Numbered from the stretch's first letter, positions 44,690 to 53,246 are shown. The stretch is DNA of 64,000 nt from Schumannella soli (GCF_006517435.1 NZ_VHQG01000004.1:1-64000), one strand, 5' to 3'. The notes: generated from the sequence alone by a model not told the origin. Numbers and translations are program-made.

Positions 44690-44723
44690 GCCGCGTCACC
44701 CGCGCGCAGAGCGACGGAACGCA

Positions 44724-44757
44724 GAACGGCCGCACCCCTGAGGGGATGCGGCCGTTC
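44724..44757. terminator. Bidirectional terminator between dedA and the osmoprotectant operon
   Basis: Arms GAACGGCCGC and GCGGCCGTTC around CCCC-TGA-GGGG. The flanking genes converge. Confidence 0.8.
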
Positions 44758-44772
44758 CGTCGGCAGGTCGAC

Positions 44773-45684
44773 CTACTTGAGGAAGCCGTTGTCGGTCAGC
44801 CACTTCGTGGCGATCTTGTCGGCGCGGTCCTTGTCGTCGACGCTCTGCACGTTGAGCGCGACGAGCCCCTCCGGCGTCAGCTTGGCGCTGATCGGATCGA
44901 TGACCTTCTTGATCTTGTCGGCCTTCTTCGCGTTCACGATCGGCACGACGTTCGACGAGAGGAACAGACCCTCGGGGTCGTCGAGCGTGACGAGCTTCTT
45001 CGACTCGATCGAGGGATCGGCGCTGTAGATGTCGGCCACGTTCACCGTGCCGGCGACGAGCGAGTCGACCGTCGTGTCACCGGTCGGCTGGAACGACACA
45101 TCCACCCCGTAGACCGACTTGAGCCCCTCGGGGCCGTAGGGGCGCTTCTCCAGCTCCGGCGCGCCGCCGAGCTTGAGACCGCTGACGCCCTTGAGGTCGG
45201 AGATCGACTTCAGGTTGTTCGCCTTGGCGAACTCCTCGGTCACGTTGTACGAGTCCTGGTCGGTCGCGGGCGAGTACTGCAGCGCCTCGAGGTTCTTCGG
45301 CAGCGCCTTCTGCAGCGCGGCGAACACCTCGTCGGGCTTCGTCTCGGTCGCGTCCTTGTCGTAGTACTGCAGCAGGTTGCCGGTGTACTCCGGGAACAGA
45401 TCGAGCTCTCCGCTCTCGAGCGACGGCATGTAGGCGTCGCGCTGGCCGATCTGGAACTTGCGGGTGACCTTGAAGCCGGCCTTCTCGAGGGCCTGCGCGT
45501 AGATCTCGGCGATGATCTCGTTCGAGTAGTAGGCCTGCGACCCGATCGTCACCGATTCGGTGTCGCTCGAGCCCGATCCCGAGGAGAGCGGGTCGCTCGA
45601 TGCGCACCCTGCCAGGGCCAATGCCGCCCCGACCGCGACCGCCGCGATCGCGGTGAGCCGGCCCTTCTTCCGTGCTGTGAACAT
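44773..45684 (-). CDS. Osmoprotectant-type ABC transporter substrate-binding lipoprotein
   Basis: A 303-residue OpuAC/ProX-type protein. Lipobox ALALAGC with Cys near residue 26. TIGSQAYYSNEIIAEIYAQ begins the binding domain, and FPEYTGNLLQYY is the QAT-family signature. It binds quaternary amines such as glycine betaine, choline or carnitine in relatives. GAAGGA precedes the ATG. Last gene of the four-gene unit. Confidence 0.9.
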   Translation of the reverse strand: MFTARKKGRLTAIAAVAVGAALALAGCASSDPLSSGSGSSDTESVTIGSQAYYSNEIIAEIYAQALEKAGFKVTRKFQIGQRDAYMPSLESGELDLFPEYTGNLLQYYDKDATETKPDEVFAALQKALPKNLEALQYSPATDQDSYNVTEEFAKANNLKSISDLKGVSGLKLGGAPELEKRPYGPEGLKSVYGVDVSFQPTGDTTVDSLVAGTVNVADIYSADPSIESKKLVTLDDPEGLFLSSNVVPIVNAKKADKIKKVIDPISAKLTPEGLVALNVQSVDDKDRADKIATKWLTDNGFLK

Positions 45685-45703
45685 ATCGATTCCTTCTGGT
45701 GAT

Positions 45704-46429
45704 TCAGGTGGTGGGGGTTTCCACCGCCGCGCTCGGACGAGGCGTCCGGGAGCGGGTCCTGCGGGTGTCGATGCCACGTGGCCGCACCGCGGCTGCGAGC
45801 AGGCCGAACACGGCATCGAGGAGGAAGGCGAGCACGATGATCAGGATCGCGCCGCCGAGGATCTGGGAGTAGTCGCGCAGCGGGATGCCCTGCACGACAT
45901 AGAAACCGAGCCCGCCCAGGTTGACGTAGCCGGCGAGCGCGACCGTCGCGACGATCTGCAGCACGGCGCTGCGCAGTCCGCCGACGAGCAGCGGGAGCCC
46001 GAGCGGGATCTCGACCTTGGTCAGGATCTGCCACTCGCTCATGCCGACAGCACGGGCGGCGTCGATCGTGCGCCGGTCGATCGCCTGAAGACCCGAGTAC
46101 GCGCCGGCCAGGATCGACGGGATGCCGAGGATGACGAAGGCGATGAAGGCGCCGACGGCCGTGCGGGTCACTCCGAGCACGAGCACCAGCAGCAGGATGA
46201 GTCCGAAGGACGGCAGCGCGCGCGCCGCGCCGGAGATCGCGACGGCGATCTCGCGGCCCTTGCCGGTGTGGCCGATCAGGTATCCGAGCGGGATCGCGAT
46301 CAGGGCCGCGATGAGCACCGAGAGGAACGTGTAGTAGAGGTGCAGCCCGATCGCCTGTCCGATCGGGAAGCCGCCGCTCCAGTTCGCGGGGTCGAAGATC
46401 CAGCCGAAGGCGTCGCCGAAGAGGTTCAC
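45704..46429 (-). CDS. Osmoprotectant ABC transporter permease
   Basis: A 241-residue permease with about five helices, TARALPSFGLILLLVLVLG and the EAA-like ARAVGMSEWQILTKVEIPLGLP near residue 145. It belongs with the second permease, whose stop overlaps its start by 4 bases. Confidence 0.92.
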   Translation of the reverse strand: MNLFGDAFGWIFDPANWSGGFPIGQAIGLHLYYTFLSVLIAALIAIPLGYLIGHTGKGREIAVAISGAARALPSFGLILLLVLVLGVTRTAVGAFIAFVILGIPSILAGAYSGLQAIDRRTIDAARAVGMSEWQILTKVEIPLGLPLLVGGLRSAVLQIVATVALAGYVNLGGLGFYVVQGIPLRDYSQILGGAILIIVLAFLLDAVFGLLAAAVRPRGIDTRRTRSRTPRPSAAVETPTT

Positions 46430-47112
46430 GCGGCACCTCCCACGGCCGGGACCGGCACGGCTCGCGTCGTCTTCGCGCGGGGGCGTCGCGACCAGGGCAT
46501 GACCGCCCGGCCGACGAGCACGAGCAGGCCGTCGATCACGAGCGCGACGAGCATCGTCATCACGACGCCCGACAGGATCTCCTCGACGATCTTGCGCTGG
46601 TAGCCGTCGGTGAACAGGTAGCCGAGGCTGCTGATGCCGAGCAGCGCGCCGACCGTCACGAGGGCGATCGTGCTGACCGCCACGACGCGCAGACCGGCGA
46701 GCAGCACCGGCCCGGCGAGCGGGAACTCGACGCCCCAGAACCGGCGCCAGGTCGAGTACCCCATGGCGGTCGCCGACTGGCGCACACCCGGGTCGACGGA
46801 GCCGAAGGCATCGGCCGCCGAGCGGGCCATGACGGCGACGGCGTAGATCGTGAGCGCGATCGTGACGTTGGCCTCACTGAGGAAGCTGGTGCCGATCAGC
46901 GGCGGCAGCAGCGCGAAGAGCGCAAGCGAGGGGATCGTGTAGAGCAGGCCCGTGACGGTGAGGATGATGCCGCGCGTCAGCTTGAAACGCCACGCGAGCC
47001 AGCCGAGCGGGATGGCCACGACGAAGCCCACGACGATCGGGAGCACGCTCAGCCGGAGATGCTCGAGCGTCAGCCTGCCGATCAGGTCGAGGTTGTCGAC
47101 GACCCAGTTCAC
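46426..47112 (-). CDS. Osmoprotectant ABC transporter permease
   Basis: A 228-residue permease, five or six helices, with TIPSLALFALLPPLIG and RQSATAMGYSTWRRFWGVEFPL near residue 125. Overlaps both the ATPase gene (4 bases) and the other permease gene (4 bases). Confidence 0.92.
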   Translation of the reverse strand: MNWVVDNLDLIGRLTLEHLRLSVLPIVVGFVVAIPLGWLAWRFKLTRGIILTVTGLLYTIPSLALFALLPPLIGTSFLSEANVTIALTIYAVAVMARSAADAFGSVDPGVRQSATAMGYSTWRRFWGVEFPLAGPVLLAGLRVVAVSTIALVTVGALLGISSLGYLFTDGYQRKIVEEILSGVVMTMLVALVIDGLLVLVGRAVMPWSRRPRAKTTRAVPVPAVGGAA

Positions 47113-47963
47113 GACCCGGCCGCCGCTCCCGTGCTCGCCGCGGTTCCGCCGGTCTCGTCGAGCACGCCGGCGGGGTGGCCGTCGGCGTCCACGACGATGC
47201 GCCGCCCGTCGACGTCGCGCACGCTGAGCCTGCGCTTGCCGCGGTCGGCACCGACGAAGGTGCGCACGAAGTCGTTGGCGGGGTGGGCGAGGATCTGCTC
47301 GGGCTCGCCGACCTGCACGATCCTGCCGCCGCGCTCGAGGATGACGACGCGGTCGCCCAGCAGGAAGGCCTCGTCGATGTCGTGGGTGACGAACACGATC
47401 GTCTTGCCGAGCTCGCGCTGCAGGCGCAGCACCTCCTGCTGCAGCTCGTCGCGCACGATCGGGTCGACGGCGCCGAAGGGCTCGTCCATCAGCAGGATGT
47501 TGGGGTCGACCGCGAGCCCGCGGGCGACGCCGACGCGCTGCTGCTGGCCTCCGGAGAGCTGAGAGGGGTAGCGCTCGGCCATCGCCCGGTCGAGGCCGAC
47601 CGTGTCCATCAGCTCGAGCGCGCGCTGGCGGGCCTCCTTCTTCGGCACGCCGTTGAGCAGCGGGACCGTGGCGATGTTGTCGACGACCTTGCGGTGCGGC
47701 AGCAGCCCGGAGTTCTGCATGACGTAGCCGATGCTGCGACGCAGCTTGACCGGCTCGATCGTCGCGACATCCTGCCCGTCGATCTCGATCACGCCGGAGG
47801 TCGGATCGACCATGCGGTTGATCATGCGCATGAGCGTCGTCTTGCCCGATCCGCTCGATCCGACCAGCACCGTCACCTCGCGCGCGGGGATCTGCAGCGA
47901 GAAGCCGTCGACCGCCACGGTGCCATCGGGGAACTGCTTCACGACGTCGCGGAACTCGATCAT
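47109..47963 (-). CDS. Osmoprotectant ABC transporter ATP-binding protein
   Basis: A 284-residue ATPase. Walker A GSSGSGKTT (near residue 37), signature LSGGQQQRVGVARGL, Walker B ILLMDEPFGAVD, switch VTHDIDEAF. The C-terminal 50 residues (RRLSVRDVDGRRIVVDADG) look like a short CBS-like remnant. Start MIEFRDVV follows GAGGAGAG. First gene of the unit. Confidence 0.94.
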   Translation of the reverse strand: MIEFRDVVKQFPDGTVAVDGFSLQIPAREVTVLVGSSGSGKTTLMRMINRMVDPTSGVIEIDGQDVATIEPVKLRRSIGYVMQNSGLLPHRKVVDNIATVPLLNGVPKKEARQRALELMDTVGLDRAMAERYPSQLSGGQQQRVGVARGLAVDPNILLMDEPFGAVDPIVRDELQQEVLRLQRELGKTIVFVTHDIDEAFLLGDRVVILERGGRIVQVGEPEQILAHPANDFVRTFVGADRGKRRLSVRDVDGRRIVVDADGHPAGVLDETGGTAASTGAAAGS

Positions 47964-48043
47964 CGGGTCTCTCCTCGCGCCGCGCGCACGGCCTGGGTGG
48001 CAGGTCGAGACCACCTCGCAGAGGCGTCCTCGATTTCAGTCAA

Positions 48044-48049
48044 ACACTA
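48044..48049 (-). promoter_or_regulatory. Candidate -10 element (TAGTGT) of the osmoprotectant operon
   Basis: TAGTGT on the minus strand, about 80 bases before the ATPase ATG. No clear -35. Confidence 0.35.
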
Positions 48050-48098
48050 TTGACGACCACCGTCATGGCCCGAGGGCGCCGACGCATGACGAAACACA

Positions 48099-48134
48099 GC
48101 GAACGCGCAGGCGCCGCAGCGCCTGCGCGTTCGC
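48099..48134. terminator. tetR terminator
   Basis: A perfect 16-bp stem, GCGAACGCGCAGGCGC with its complement, loop CGCA, 47 bases after the tetR stop. Confidence 0.85.
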
Positions 48135-48180
48135 AGGTGTGTCGGGCCGAGAGGGCCCGGAGACGTAAGGAGCCGAGACC

Positions 48181-48813
48181 TCAGTGACGGCCGGGCACGA
48201 CGATGTCGTGCAGCAGCTGGCGCGCACGCGTCAGCAGCTCGGCGTCGCCGGCCGGGTCGGCCGCGAAGGCGCGGGCGACGAGCGCGTCGGCGACCTCGTA
48301 TCCGACCTGCACGCGCAGACGGGTCTCGTCGCCGCCGTCGATCTCGAACTTCGCGACGAGGGCGTCGACCAGGTGGTCGGCGACGACGGCGTTGAACGGC
48401 TCGCCCTCGGCCGGGCGCAGGTCGATCACGTCGCCGACGCGCAGCGAGGCGAAGCCGGGCTCGGTGCGCACCGCGTCGACGAGGGTGTCGAAGATGGCGC
48501 CGACCGCGGCGATCGAGTCGGCGGACGACTCGACGGCGCTGTCGATGCGCTCGACGACGCGCTCGAAGTTGCGAGCCGACAGGCTCTGCAGCACGGCGAT
48601 GCGGTCGGGGAAGTAGCGGTAGACGGTGCCGATCGAGGCGCCGGCGCGCTCGGCGACCATGGCGGTCGTGAGGCGCTCGTAGCCGATCTCGTCGATGACG
48701 GCGGCAGCCGCGTCGAGCAGGGCGGCCAGGCGGGCCGTGCTGCGCGCCTGGACGGGCTCGTTGCGGATGAGCGCTGCGGTGGACCGCGCGGAGGTGACGC
48801 TCGTCTGTGACAT
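48181..48813 (-). CDS. TetR-family transcriptional regulator
   Basis: A 210-residue regulator. The N-terminal helix-turn-helix lies in TTAMVAERAGASIGTVYRYFPDR (near residue 60), followed by a C-terminal ligand domain that was not recognised. GGAG seven bases before the ATG at 48813. A 22-base direct repeat in its leader could be its own operator. It is divergent from the App1-like gene. Confidence 0.9.
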   Translation of the reverse strand: MSQTSVTSARSTAALIRNEPVQARSTARLAALLDAAAAVIDEIGYERLTTAMVAERAGASIGTVYRYFPDRIAVLQSLSARNFERVVERIDSAVESSADSIAAVGAIFDTLVDAVRTEPGFASLRVGDVIDLRPAEGEPFNAVVADHLVDALVAKFEIDGGDETRLRVQVGYEVADALVARAFAADPAGDAELLTRARQLLHDIVVPGRH

Positions 48814-48820
48814 GACGGAA

Positions 48821-48866
48821 CTCCTAAACTGAATCGGAGTCATGCTCCTAAGCTGAATCGAGGTCA
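48821..48866. repeat. Two 22-base direct repeats in the tetR promoter region
   Basis: Copies at 48821-48842 and 48845-48866 match at 19 of 22 positions with a 24-base period. Core CTCCTAA(A/G)CTGAATCG. Each also contains a weak inverted pair (CTCC...GGAG or GAGG). Candidate regulator sites just downstream of the -10. Confidence 0.6.
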
Positions 48867-48871
48867 GTGTA
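48866..48871 (-). promoter_or_regulatory. Candidate -10 element (TACACT) of tetR
   Basis: TACACT on the minus strand, adjoining the direct repeats. The predicted start lies within the second repeat. Confidence 0.45.
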
Positions 48872-48923
48872 TCCACTGATGTGCGGATAAAGCTCGACTT
48901 GTAGAGAGTGACACACTGGGAAT

Positions 48924-49961
48924 ATGCCCGAACCGACGCACCAGTCCGGGGGTGCCCGCAGCGTTCCACACCTCGCGGCGAGGGCAGAAGACGCGTTCCA
49001 TGCCTTCCGTGAGCGCTGGGGACGTCGTCGTGGTCTCGTGCCCCGCGTCATCCCCTTCGCCGGCTACGGCAGCGCAGGCTGGATCCGCGTGCTGGCCCGC
49101 GTCGTGCTCGCGAAGCCCGGACGCCCGAGCGGCGATCGCGTGCAGGGCGCCCGCGGCTGGCGCAGCTTCACCGCCATCCCCCTCACCCACGGCGACGTGA
49201 CCGTCGTCGCCGGCGGCGTCGAGCACGCCCTGACCGCCGACCGCGGCGGGGTGGTGGATGCGCGGCTCAGCGTCGACCTGCCGCCCGGCTGGAACACGAT
49301 CCGCATCGCCGCGGAGGGCGAGGAGCCGATCGAGGCCGAGGTCTTCGTGATCGACCCCGCCGCGCGCTTCGGCATCGTCTCGGACGTCGACGACACCGTC
49401 ATGGTCACGGCGCTCCCCCGCCCCTTCCTCGCGGCCTGGAACACCTTCGTGCTCAACGAGCACGCGCGCCGGCCGGTGCCGGGCATGCCGGTGCTCTACG
49501 AGCGCCTCACCCGGCAGCATCCCGGCACCCCCGTCATCTACCTCTCCACCGGCGCGTGGAACGTCGCGCCGACGCTCACCCGCTTCCTCGGCCGCAATCT
49601 CTACCCCCGCGGCGCCCTGCTGCTGACCGACTGGGGCCCGACGCACGACCGCTGGTTCCGCAGCGGCCAGGCCCACAAGCGCGGATCGCTGCGCCGCCTC
49701 GCCGAAGAGCTGCCGAACGTGCGCTGGCTGCTCGTCGGCGACGACGGCCAGCACGACGAGGAGCTCTACGCCGAGTTCGCGCGCGAGCATCCGGAGTCGG
49801 TCGCGGCGATCGCGATCCGGCAGCTCACGCCCGGCGAGGCCGTGCTCGCGGGCGGACGCAGCACGGCCGAGGAGCGCGGCACCGCGGCGCAGTGGCGCTA
49901 CGCGCCCGACGGCGCGGGCCTCAGCGAGCAGCTCGGCGAGCTGGGACTACTGCGACGCTGA
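48924..49961 (+). CDS. App1-like (DUF2183) phosphatidate phosphatase-family protein
   Basis: A 345-residue HAD-fold protein. IVSDVDDTVMVT (near residue 152) is the DxDxT catalytic motif, YLSTGAWNVAP follows, and LLTDWGPTHDRWFRSGQAHK and LLVGDDGQHDEELY complete the set. Yeast App1 is a phosphatidate phosphatase; the bacterial substrate is unknown. CACACT six bases before the ATG is a weak leaderless -10. Confidence 0.88.
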   Translation: MPEPTHQSGGARSVPHLAARAEDAFHAFRERWGRRRGLVPRVIPFAGYGSAGWIRVLARVVLAKPGRPSGDRVQGARGWRSFTAIPLTHGDVTVVAGGVEHALTADRGGVVDARLSVDLPPGWNTIRIAAEGEEPIEAEVFVIDPAARFGIVSDVDDTVMVTALPRPFLAAWNTFVLNEHARRPVPGMPVLYERLTRQHPGTPVIYLSTGAWNVAPTLTRFLGRNLYPRGALLLTDWGPTHDRWFRSGQAHKRGSLRRLAEELPNVRWLLVGDDGQHDEELYAEFAREHPESVAAIAIRQLTPGEAVLAGGRSTAEERGTAAQWRYAPDGAGLSEQLGELGLLRR

Positions 49962-50021
49962 ACCGCGACGCCCCTTCCGCATACCCGGCGAGATCCCAGC
50001 CGGCGGGCGCGCGGCGGCGGA

Positions 50022-50027
50022 TAGCGT
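50022..50027 (+). promoter_or_regulatory. Leaderless -10 element (TAGCGT) of the methyltransferase gene
   Basis: TAGCGT, six bases (GAACGC) before the GTG at 50034. Confidence 0.6.
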
Positions 50028-50033
50028 GAACGC

Positions 50034-50804
50034 GTGCCCCGCTACTCCGACGGCTCGGCCGGCGACGCCGACTACGGCGTGATCGGATCCGGCTACGCCA
50101 CCCAGCGCCAACCCGATCCGCGCATCGAGGCCCTCATCTGGTCCGCGCTCGGCGACGCCCGCACGGTCGTCAACGTCGGGGCCGGCGCCGGCAGCTACGA
50201 ACCGCACGACCGCTACGTCTCCGCGGTCGAGCCCTCGGCATCCATGCGCGCCGAGCGCCCCGCGAACCGGGTGCCCGCGATCGACGGCACCGCAGATGCG
50301 CTCCCCTTCGACGACGACGCCTTCGACGCGGCGATGGCGACCGTCACGATCCACCAGTGGCCCGACCTCGAAGCCGGTCTCGCGGAGCTGCGCCGGGTCG
50401 CGCGCGGGCCGGTCGTGCTGCTCACCTTCACCCCCGAGGTGCCCGAGCGGTGGTGGATGCCGCAGTACGTGCCCGAGCTCTTCGCCGTCGAGGCGGGGCG
50501 CATGCCGCCGATCGAGCGGATCGTCGCCGCACTCGGCGCCGGCACGCGCGCCGAGGTCGTTCCGGTTCCGTCCGACTGCATCGACGGCTTCGGTCAGGCG
50601 TTCTTCGCCCGTCCCGAGCGCACGCTCGATCCCGAGGTGCGGCGCGCGATGTCAGCCTGGAGCTTCGTCGAGCCCGACGTGGTCGAGCGCTACGAGACCG
50701 AGCTCGGTCGGGATCTGGCGAGCGGGGCCTGGGATCGCGAGTGGGGTGCGTTCCGCTCGCTCGCGGCGTTCGACGTCGGACTGCGGCTCATCGTCGCCGA
50801 CTGA
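50034..50804 (+). CDS. Class I SAM-dependent methyltransferase
   Basis: A 256-residue methyltransferase of the UbiE/type 11 group. Motif I is VVNVGAGAGSYE near residue 45, the acidic motif AVEPSASM follows, then GTADALPFDDDAFDAAMATVTIHQW. The substrate is unknown. The start is supported by its leaderless promoter. Confidence 0.87.
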   Translation: MPRYSDGSAGDADYGVIGSGYATQRQPDPRIEALIWSALGDARTVVNVGAGAGSYEPHDRYVSAVEPSASMRAERPANRVPAIDGTADALPFDDDAFDAAMATVTIHQWPDLEAGLAELRRVARGPVVLLTFTPEVPERWWMPQYVPELFAVEAGRMPPIERIVAALGAGTRAEVVPVPSDCIDGFGQAFFARPERTLDPEVRRAMSAWSFVEPDVVERYETELGRDLASGAWDREWGAFRSLAAFDVGLRLIVAD

Positions 50805-50903
50805 GCCGATCTCGGCTCCGCTGCGACGACGGCCGCCGCGACGCCGGCCGCGACCGTGCATGCGAGAACCCTGGTCGACTCCAGGTAGACCCGTCTGTCC
50901 CCC

Positions 50904-50933
50904 TTGACGCGGGCGGGTGGCTCACGCTGAGAT
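50904..50933 (+). promoter_or_regulatory. Promoter-like element (TTGACG-N18-TGAGAT)
   Basis: TTGACG is a good -35 match; TGAGAT is a weaker -10. It would start transcription just before the alternative hairpins at 50934-50967. Confidence 0.4.
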
Positions 50934-50967
50934 GATCCGGTTCCGCGGATCCCCCCATCGGCGGAAC
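50934..50967 (+). other. Mutually exclusive hairpins, candidate RNA switch
   Basis: Stem A pairs GATCCG (50934-50939) with CGGATC (50946-50951). Stem B pairs GTTCCGC (50940-50946) with GCGGAAC (50961-50967). B uses the loop of A, so only one can form well. GC-rich inverted pairs continue to about 50990. Confidence 0.4.
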
Positions 50968-51134
50968 AGGCGCCGGGCGCGAGTCCGGTCGCTGCTCCTT
51001 CCCCCGAGAGGATCAGCCGTGATTCACTCCGCGACGCCCGCACGTCGGCCCTGGGCTGCGTGCCGCGAGCGCACGGAGACGTGGAATTCCTCGACGGAGC
51101 GCAGCTCCGCGACGGGTAGGACTCCTGCTCCGGC

Positions 51135-51420
51135 GGCCAATCCCCCCAACGGCCCCGGGGCAGGAGGCAGGGGCGGGCACGGCGGGTAGAACTCCTGGCT
51201 GTGCGTCCGGCCGCGGCCAATCCCCCCAACGGCCCCGGGGCAGGAGGCAGGGGCGGGCACGGCGGGTAGAACTCCTGGCTGTGCGTCCGGCCGCGGCCAA
51301 TCCCCCCAACGGCCCCGGGGCAGGAGGCAGGGGCGGGCACGGCGGGTAGAACTCCTGGCTGTGCGTCCGGCCGCGGCCAATCCCCCCAACGGCCCCGGGG
51401 CAGGAGGCAGGGGCGGGCAC
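51135..51420. repeat. Perfect 80-bp tandem repeat, about 3.6 copies
   Basis: Units begin at 51135, 51215, 51295 and 51375 (the last is 46 bases) and look identical. A diverged half copy precedes them from about 51108. Each holds CAGGAG...CTCCTG, a GGCCCCGGGGC palindrome and a G-rich run GGGGCAGGAGGCAGGGGCG. The period is not a multiple of three. Confidence 0.95.
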
Positions 51421-51459
51421 GACCCGGGCGCCGTCGGTGGCGGATGGGATGCTGACCGC

Positions 51460-52575
51460 ATGAGCGCCGCGTCCCTCACCGCCGATCGCCGCCGCATCGC
51501 CCGGCTGCGCGAGACCGCGCTCGGGCTGGCGCATCCGCGCTCCGGCGTCTCGGCCGCCGAGATCGCCCGCGACCTGCTCGCCCTGCAGGCGCAGGATCTG
51601 CCCGGCGCGGTCTGGTCGCTCGGGCTGCGCGGCGGGCTGACCGCCGAGGAGGTCCTCGACGCGCAGCGGTCGGGCGAGCTCGTGCGCAGCTGGCCGATGC
51701 GCGGCACGCTGCACCTGCTGCACCGCGACGATCTGCGCTGGATGCTGAGCCTCACCGCCGAGCGGCAGCACGCGGCCGCGGCGGGTCGGCACCGCGAGCT
51801 CGACCTCGACGAGCCGCAGTTCGCCCGCGCCGCCGACATCGTGCGCGACCGGATGAAGGGCGGCGGCCGGCTGGAGCGGTCGGAGCTGCTGACAGCCCTG
51901 GTCGCGGGCGGGGTGCCGACCGACGGGCAGCGCGGCGCGCACCTGATCGGCGCGCTCGCGCGGCGGCTCGTCGTGGTGCTGACCGGTCCGACGGAGTTCG
52001 CGCTCGTCGATGACGTCGTTCCGCCGGAGGAGCCGCTCGAGAAGGCGGCTGTGCTCGCACGTCTCGCCGAGCGCTACTTCGCGGGGCACGGGCCCGCTGA
52101 CGAGCGCGATCTCGCGTGGTGGGCAGGGATCACGCTCGGCGACGCCCGCGCGGGCATCGCCGGCGCGCGCGGACAGCTGGAGGAGCACGAGATCGGCGGG
52201 CGCATCCTCTTCTCCCGACCCGGTCTCGAGCCGGCGGCGCCGGCCGTGCGTCTGCTTCCCGGCTTCGACGAGCTGCTCCTCGGCTACACCGACCGCACCG
52301 CGACGCTGCACGACCTGCCGCTCGAGTCCGTCGTGCCGGGGAAGAACGGCATGTTCCTGCCGACCGTGATCGTCGACGGCCGCATCGTCGCGACCTGGAA
52401 GCGCACGGTCGGCGCGCAGCGGGTGAGCATCGTCGTCACGCCGTTCCTGCGCATCCCCGTCGCTCGCGAGCCCGCGCTGCGCCGGGCCGCCGGCGCCTAC
52501 CTCGCGCATCTCGGCCGACCGGCCGCGCAGCTCGAGCTCACGATCGCGGACGCGGGCGCGAGCGCCGCGAGCTGA
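51460..52575 (+). CDS. HTH_42 (AlkZ/AlkX-like) winged-helix protein, possible DNA glycosylase
   Basis: A 371-residue protein of the HTH_42 (DUF1006) family. LLALQAQDLPGA near residue 40 contains the QxQD signature used by AlkZ-type glycosylases, RSWPMRGTLHLL follows, and LLPGFDELLLGYTDR and PGKNGMFLPTVIVDG lie near the C-terminus. Relatives release alkylated or crosslinked bases; here activity is inferred. Its start is 40 bases after the 80-bp repeats. GATGCT six bases upstream is a weak leaderless -10. Confidence 0.85.
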   Translation: MSAASLTADRRRIARLRETALGLAHPRSGVSAAEIARDLLALQAQDLPGAVWSLGLRGGLTAEEVLDAQRSGELVRSWPMRGTLHLLHRDDLRWMLSLTAERQHAAAAGRHRELDLDEPQFARAADIVRDRMKGGGRLERSELLTALVAGGVPTDGQRGAHLIGALARRLVVVLTGPTEFALVDDVVPPEEPLEKAAVLARLAERYFAGHGPADERDLAWWAGITLGDARAGIAGARGQLEEHEIGGRILFSRPGLEPAAPAVRLLPGFDELLLGYTDRTATLHDLPLESVVPGKNGMFLPTVIVDGRIVATWKRTVGAQRVSIVVTPFLRIPVAREPALRRAAGAYLAHLGRPAAQLELTIADAGASAAS

Positions 52576-52655
52576 ACGCACGGACAGGCGCACGGTCGCC
52601 CCGTCAGGCGGAACCCGGTCGAACGTCGTGTCGGCGCGGATCGGACCGGGACGGC

Positions 52656-53138
52656 TCAGGCGGGGATGTGGTCGAGCCAGCTCAGGCTCGCGAACTCCTC
52701 GATCAGGATGCCGAGCTTGTCGAGGTCGGCCGCGACCTCGCGGCGCAGCTCGGCGATCTCGACGCCCTCGCGCACCAGCAGGTCGACGCCGGCCGGCGTG
52801 AGGGCCGAGCGCTCGAAGCGCAGGGCGAGGATGTCGCCGTCGATGCCGGTGACCGCCCAGCGGCTGCTCAGCAGGCCGAGCAGCCCGCGGCCGCGCCAGA
52901 CGAAGCCGTCGCCGCGAGCCCGATCGGTTCCGTTGATCGTGCGCGCCGCATCCTTGCCCGCGTCGCGGTAGTGCACCGTGTCGCGCAGTCGCAGCGGATC
53001 GCTCGACAGCAGCTCGTACTCGAAGACGGGATCCTGATTCTCGGCCTTGAGCCACATCGGGAAGTTGGTGGCGCGGAGCGTCCAGCGCCCGGGCAGGGCG
53101 TCCGCCAGTTCGGCGGCGGTGGGCGCATCGGTCGTCAT
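52656..53138 (-). CDS. Hypothetical protein, lipocalin-like
   Basis: A 160-residue protein, not recognised with certainty. LPGRWTLRATNFPMWLK near the start, alternating strands with Trp/Arg-rich turns (GFVWRGRGLLGLL), and a helical C-terminus suggest a small beta-barrel, perhaps calycin-like. The leaderless promoter at 53146-53151 supports the start. Confidence 0.7.
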   Translation of the reverse strand: MTTDAPTAAELADALPGRWTLRATNFPMWLKAENQDPVFEYELLSSDPLRLRDTVHYRDAGKDAARTINGTDRARGDGFVWRGRGLLGLLSSRWAVTGIDGDILALRFERSALTPAGVDLLVREGVEIAELRREVAADLDKLGILIEEFASLSWLDHIPA

Positions 53139-53145
53139 CGCGTTC

Positions 53146-53151
53146 AGCGTA
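53146..53151 (-). promoter_or_regulatory. Leaderless -10 element (TACGCT) of the lipocalin-like gene
   Basis: TACGCT, seven bases (GAACGCG) before the ATG at 53138. Confidence 0.55.
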
Positions 53152-53246
53152 GCGGCGGCTTCCTGTGCGACAGGTGAAGTCGCGCTCCGGGCGCGCCGAC
53201 CGCTCGCTGAGTCCGCCCGAGGCGGCACGGACCAACGGCCCGCACC

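Larger units (their letters stand above)
50805..51459. other. 655-bp gene-free region with promoter, structured leader and tandem repeats
   Basis: Holds a promoter-like TTGACG-N18-TGAGAT (50904-50933), then a 100-base stretch with competing hairpins, then a perfect 80-bp tandem repeat. A 90-codon open frame (50917-51189) crosses it but runs into the repeats and matches nothing known. Confidence 0.6.

Noticed and set aside
50934-50990. A firm call of a ydaO (c-di-AMP) riboswitch
   Set aside because: There is loose likeness in layout, but the conserved core could not be matched by eye and no cell-wall hydrolase gene follows.
50917-51189. A 90-codon open frame as a real gene
   Set aside because: It crosses hairpins and runs into the tandem repeat, is Arg/Pro rich and has no domain.
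51135-51420. The 80-bp repeats as a CRISPR array
   Set aside because: Units abut directly and are identical throughout; there are no unique spacers and no cas genes.
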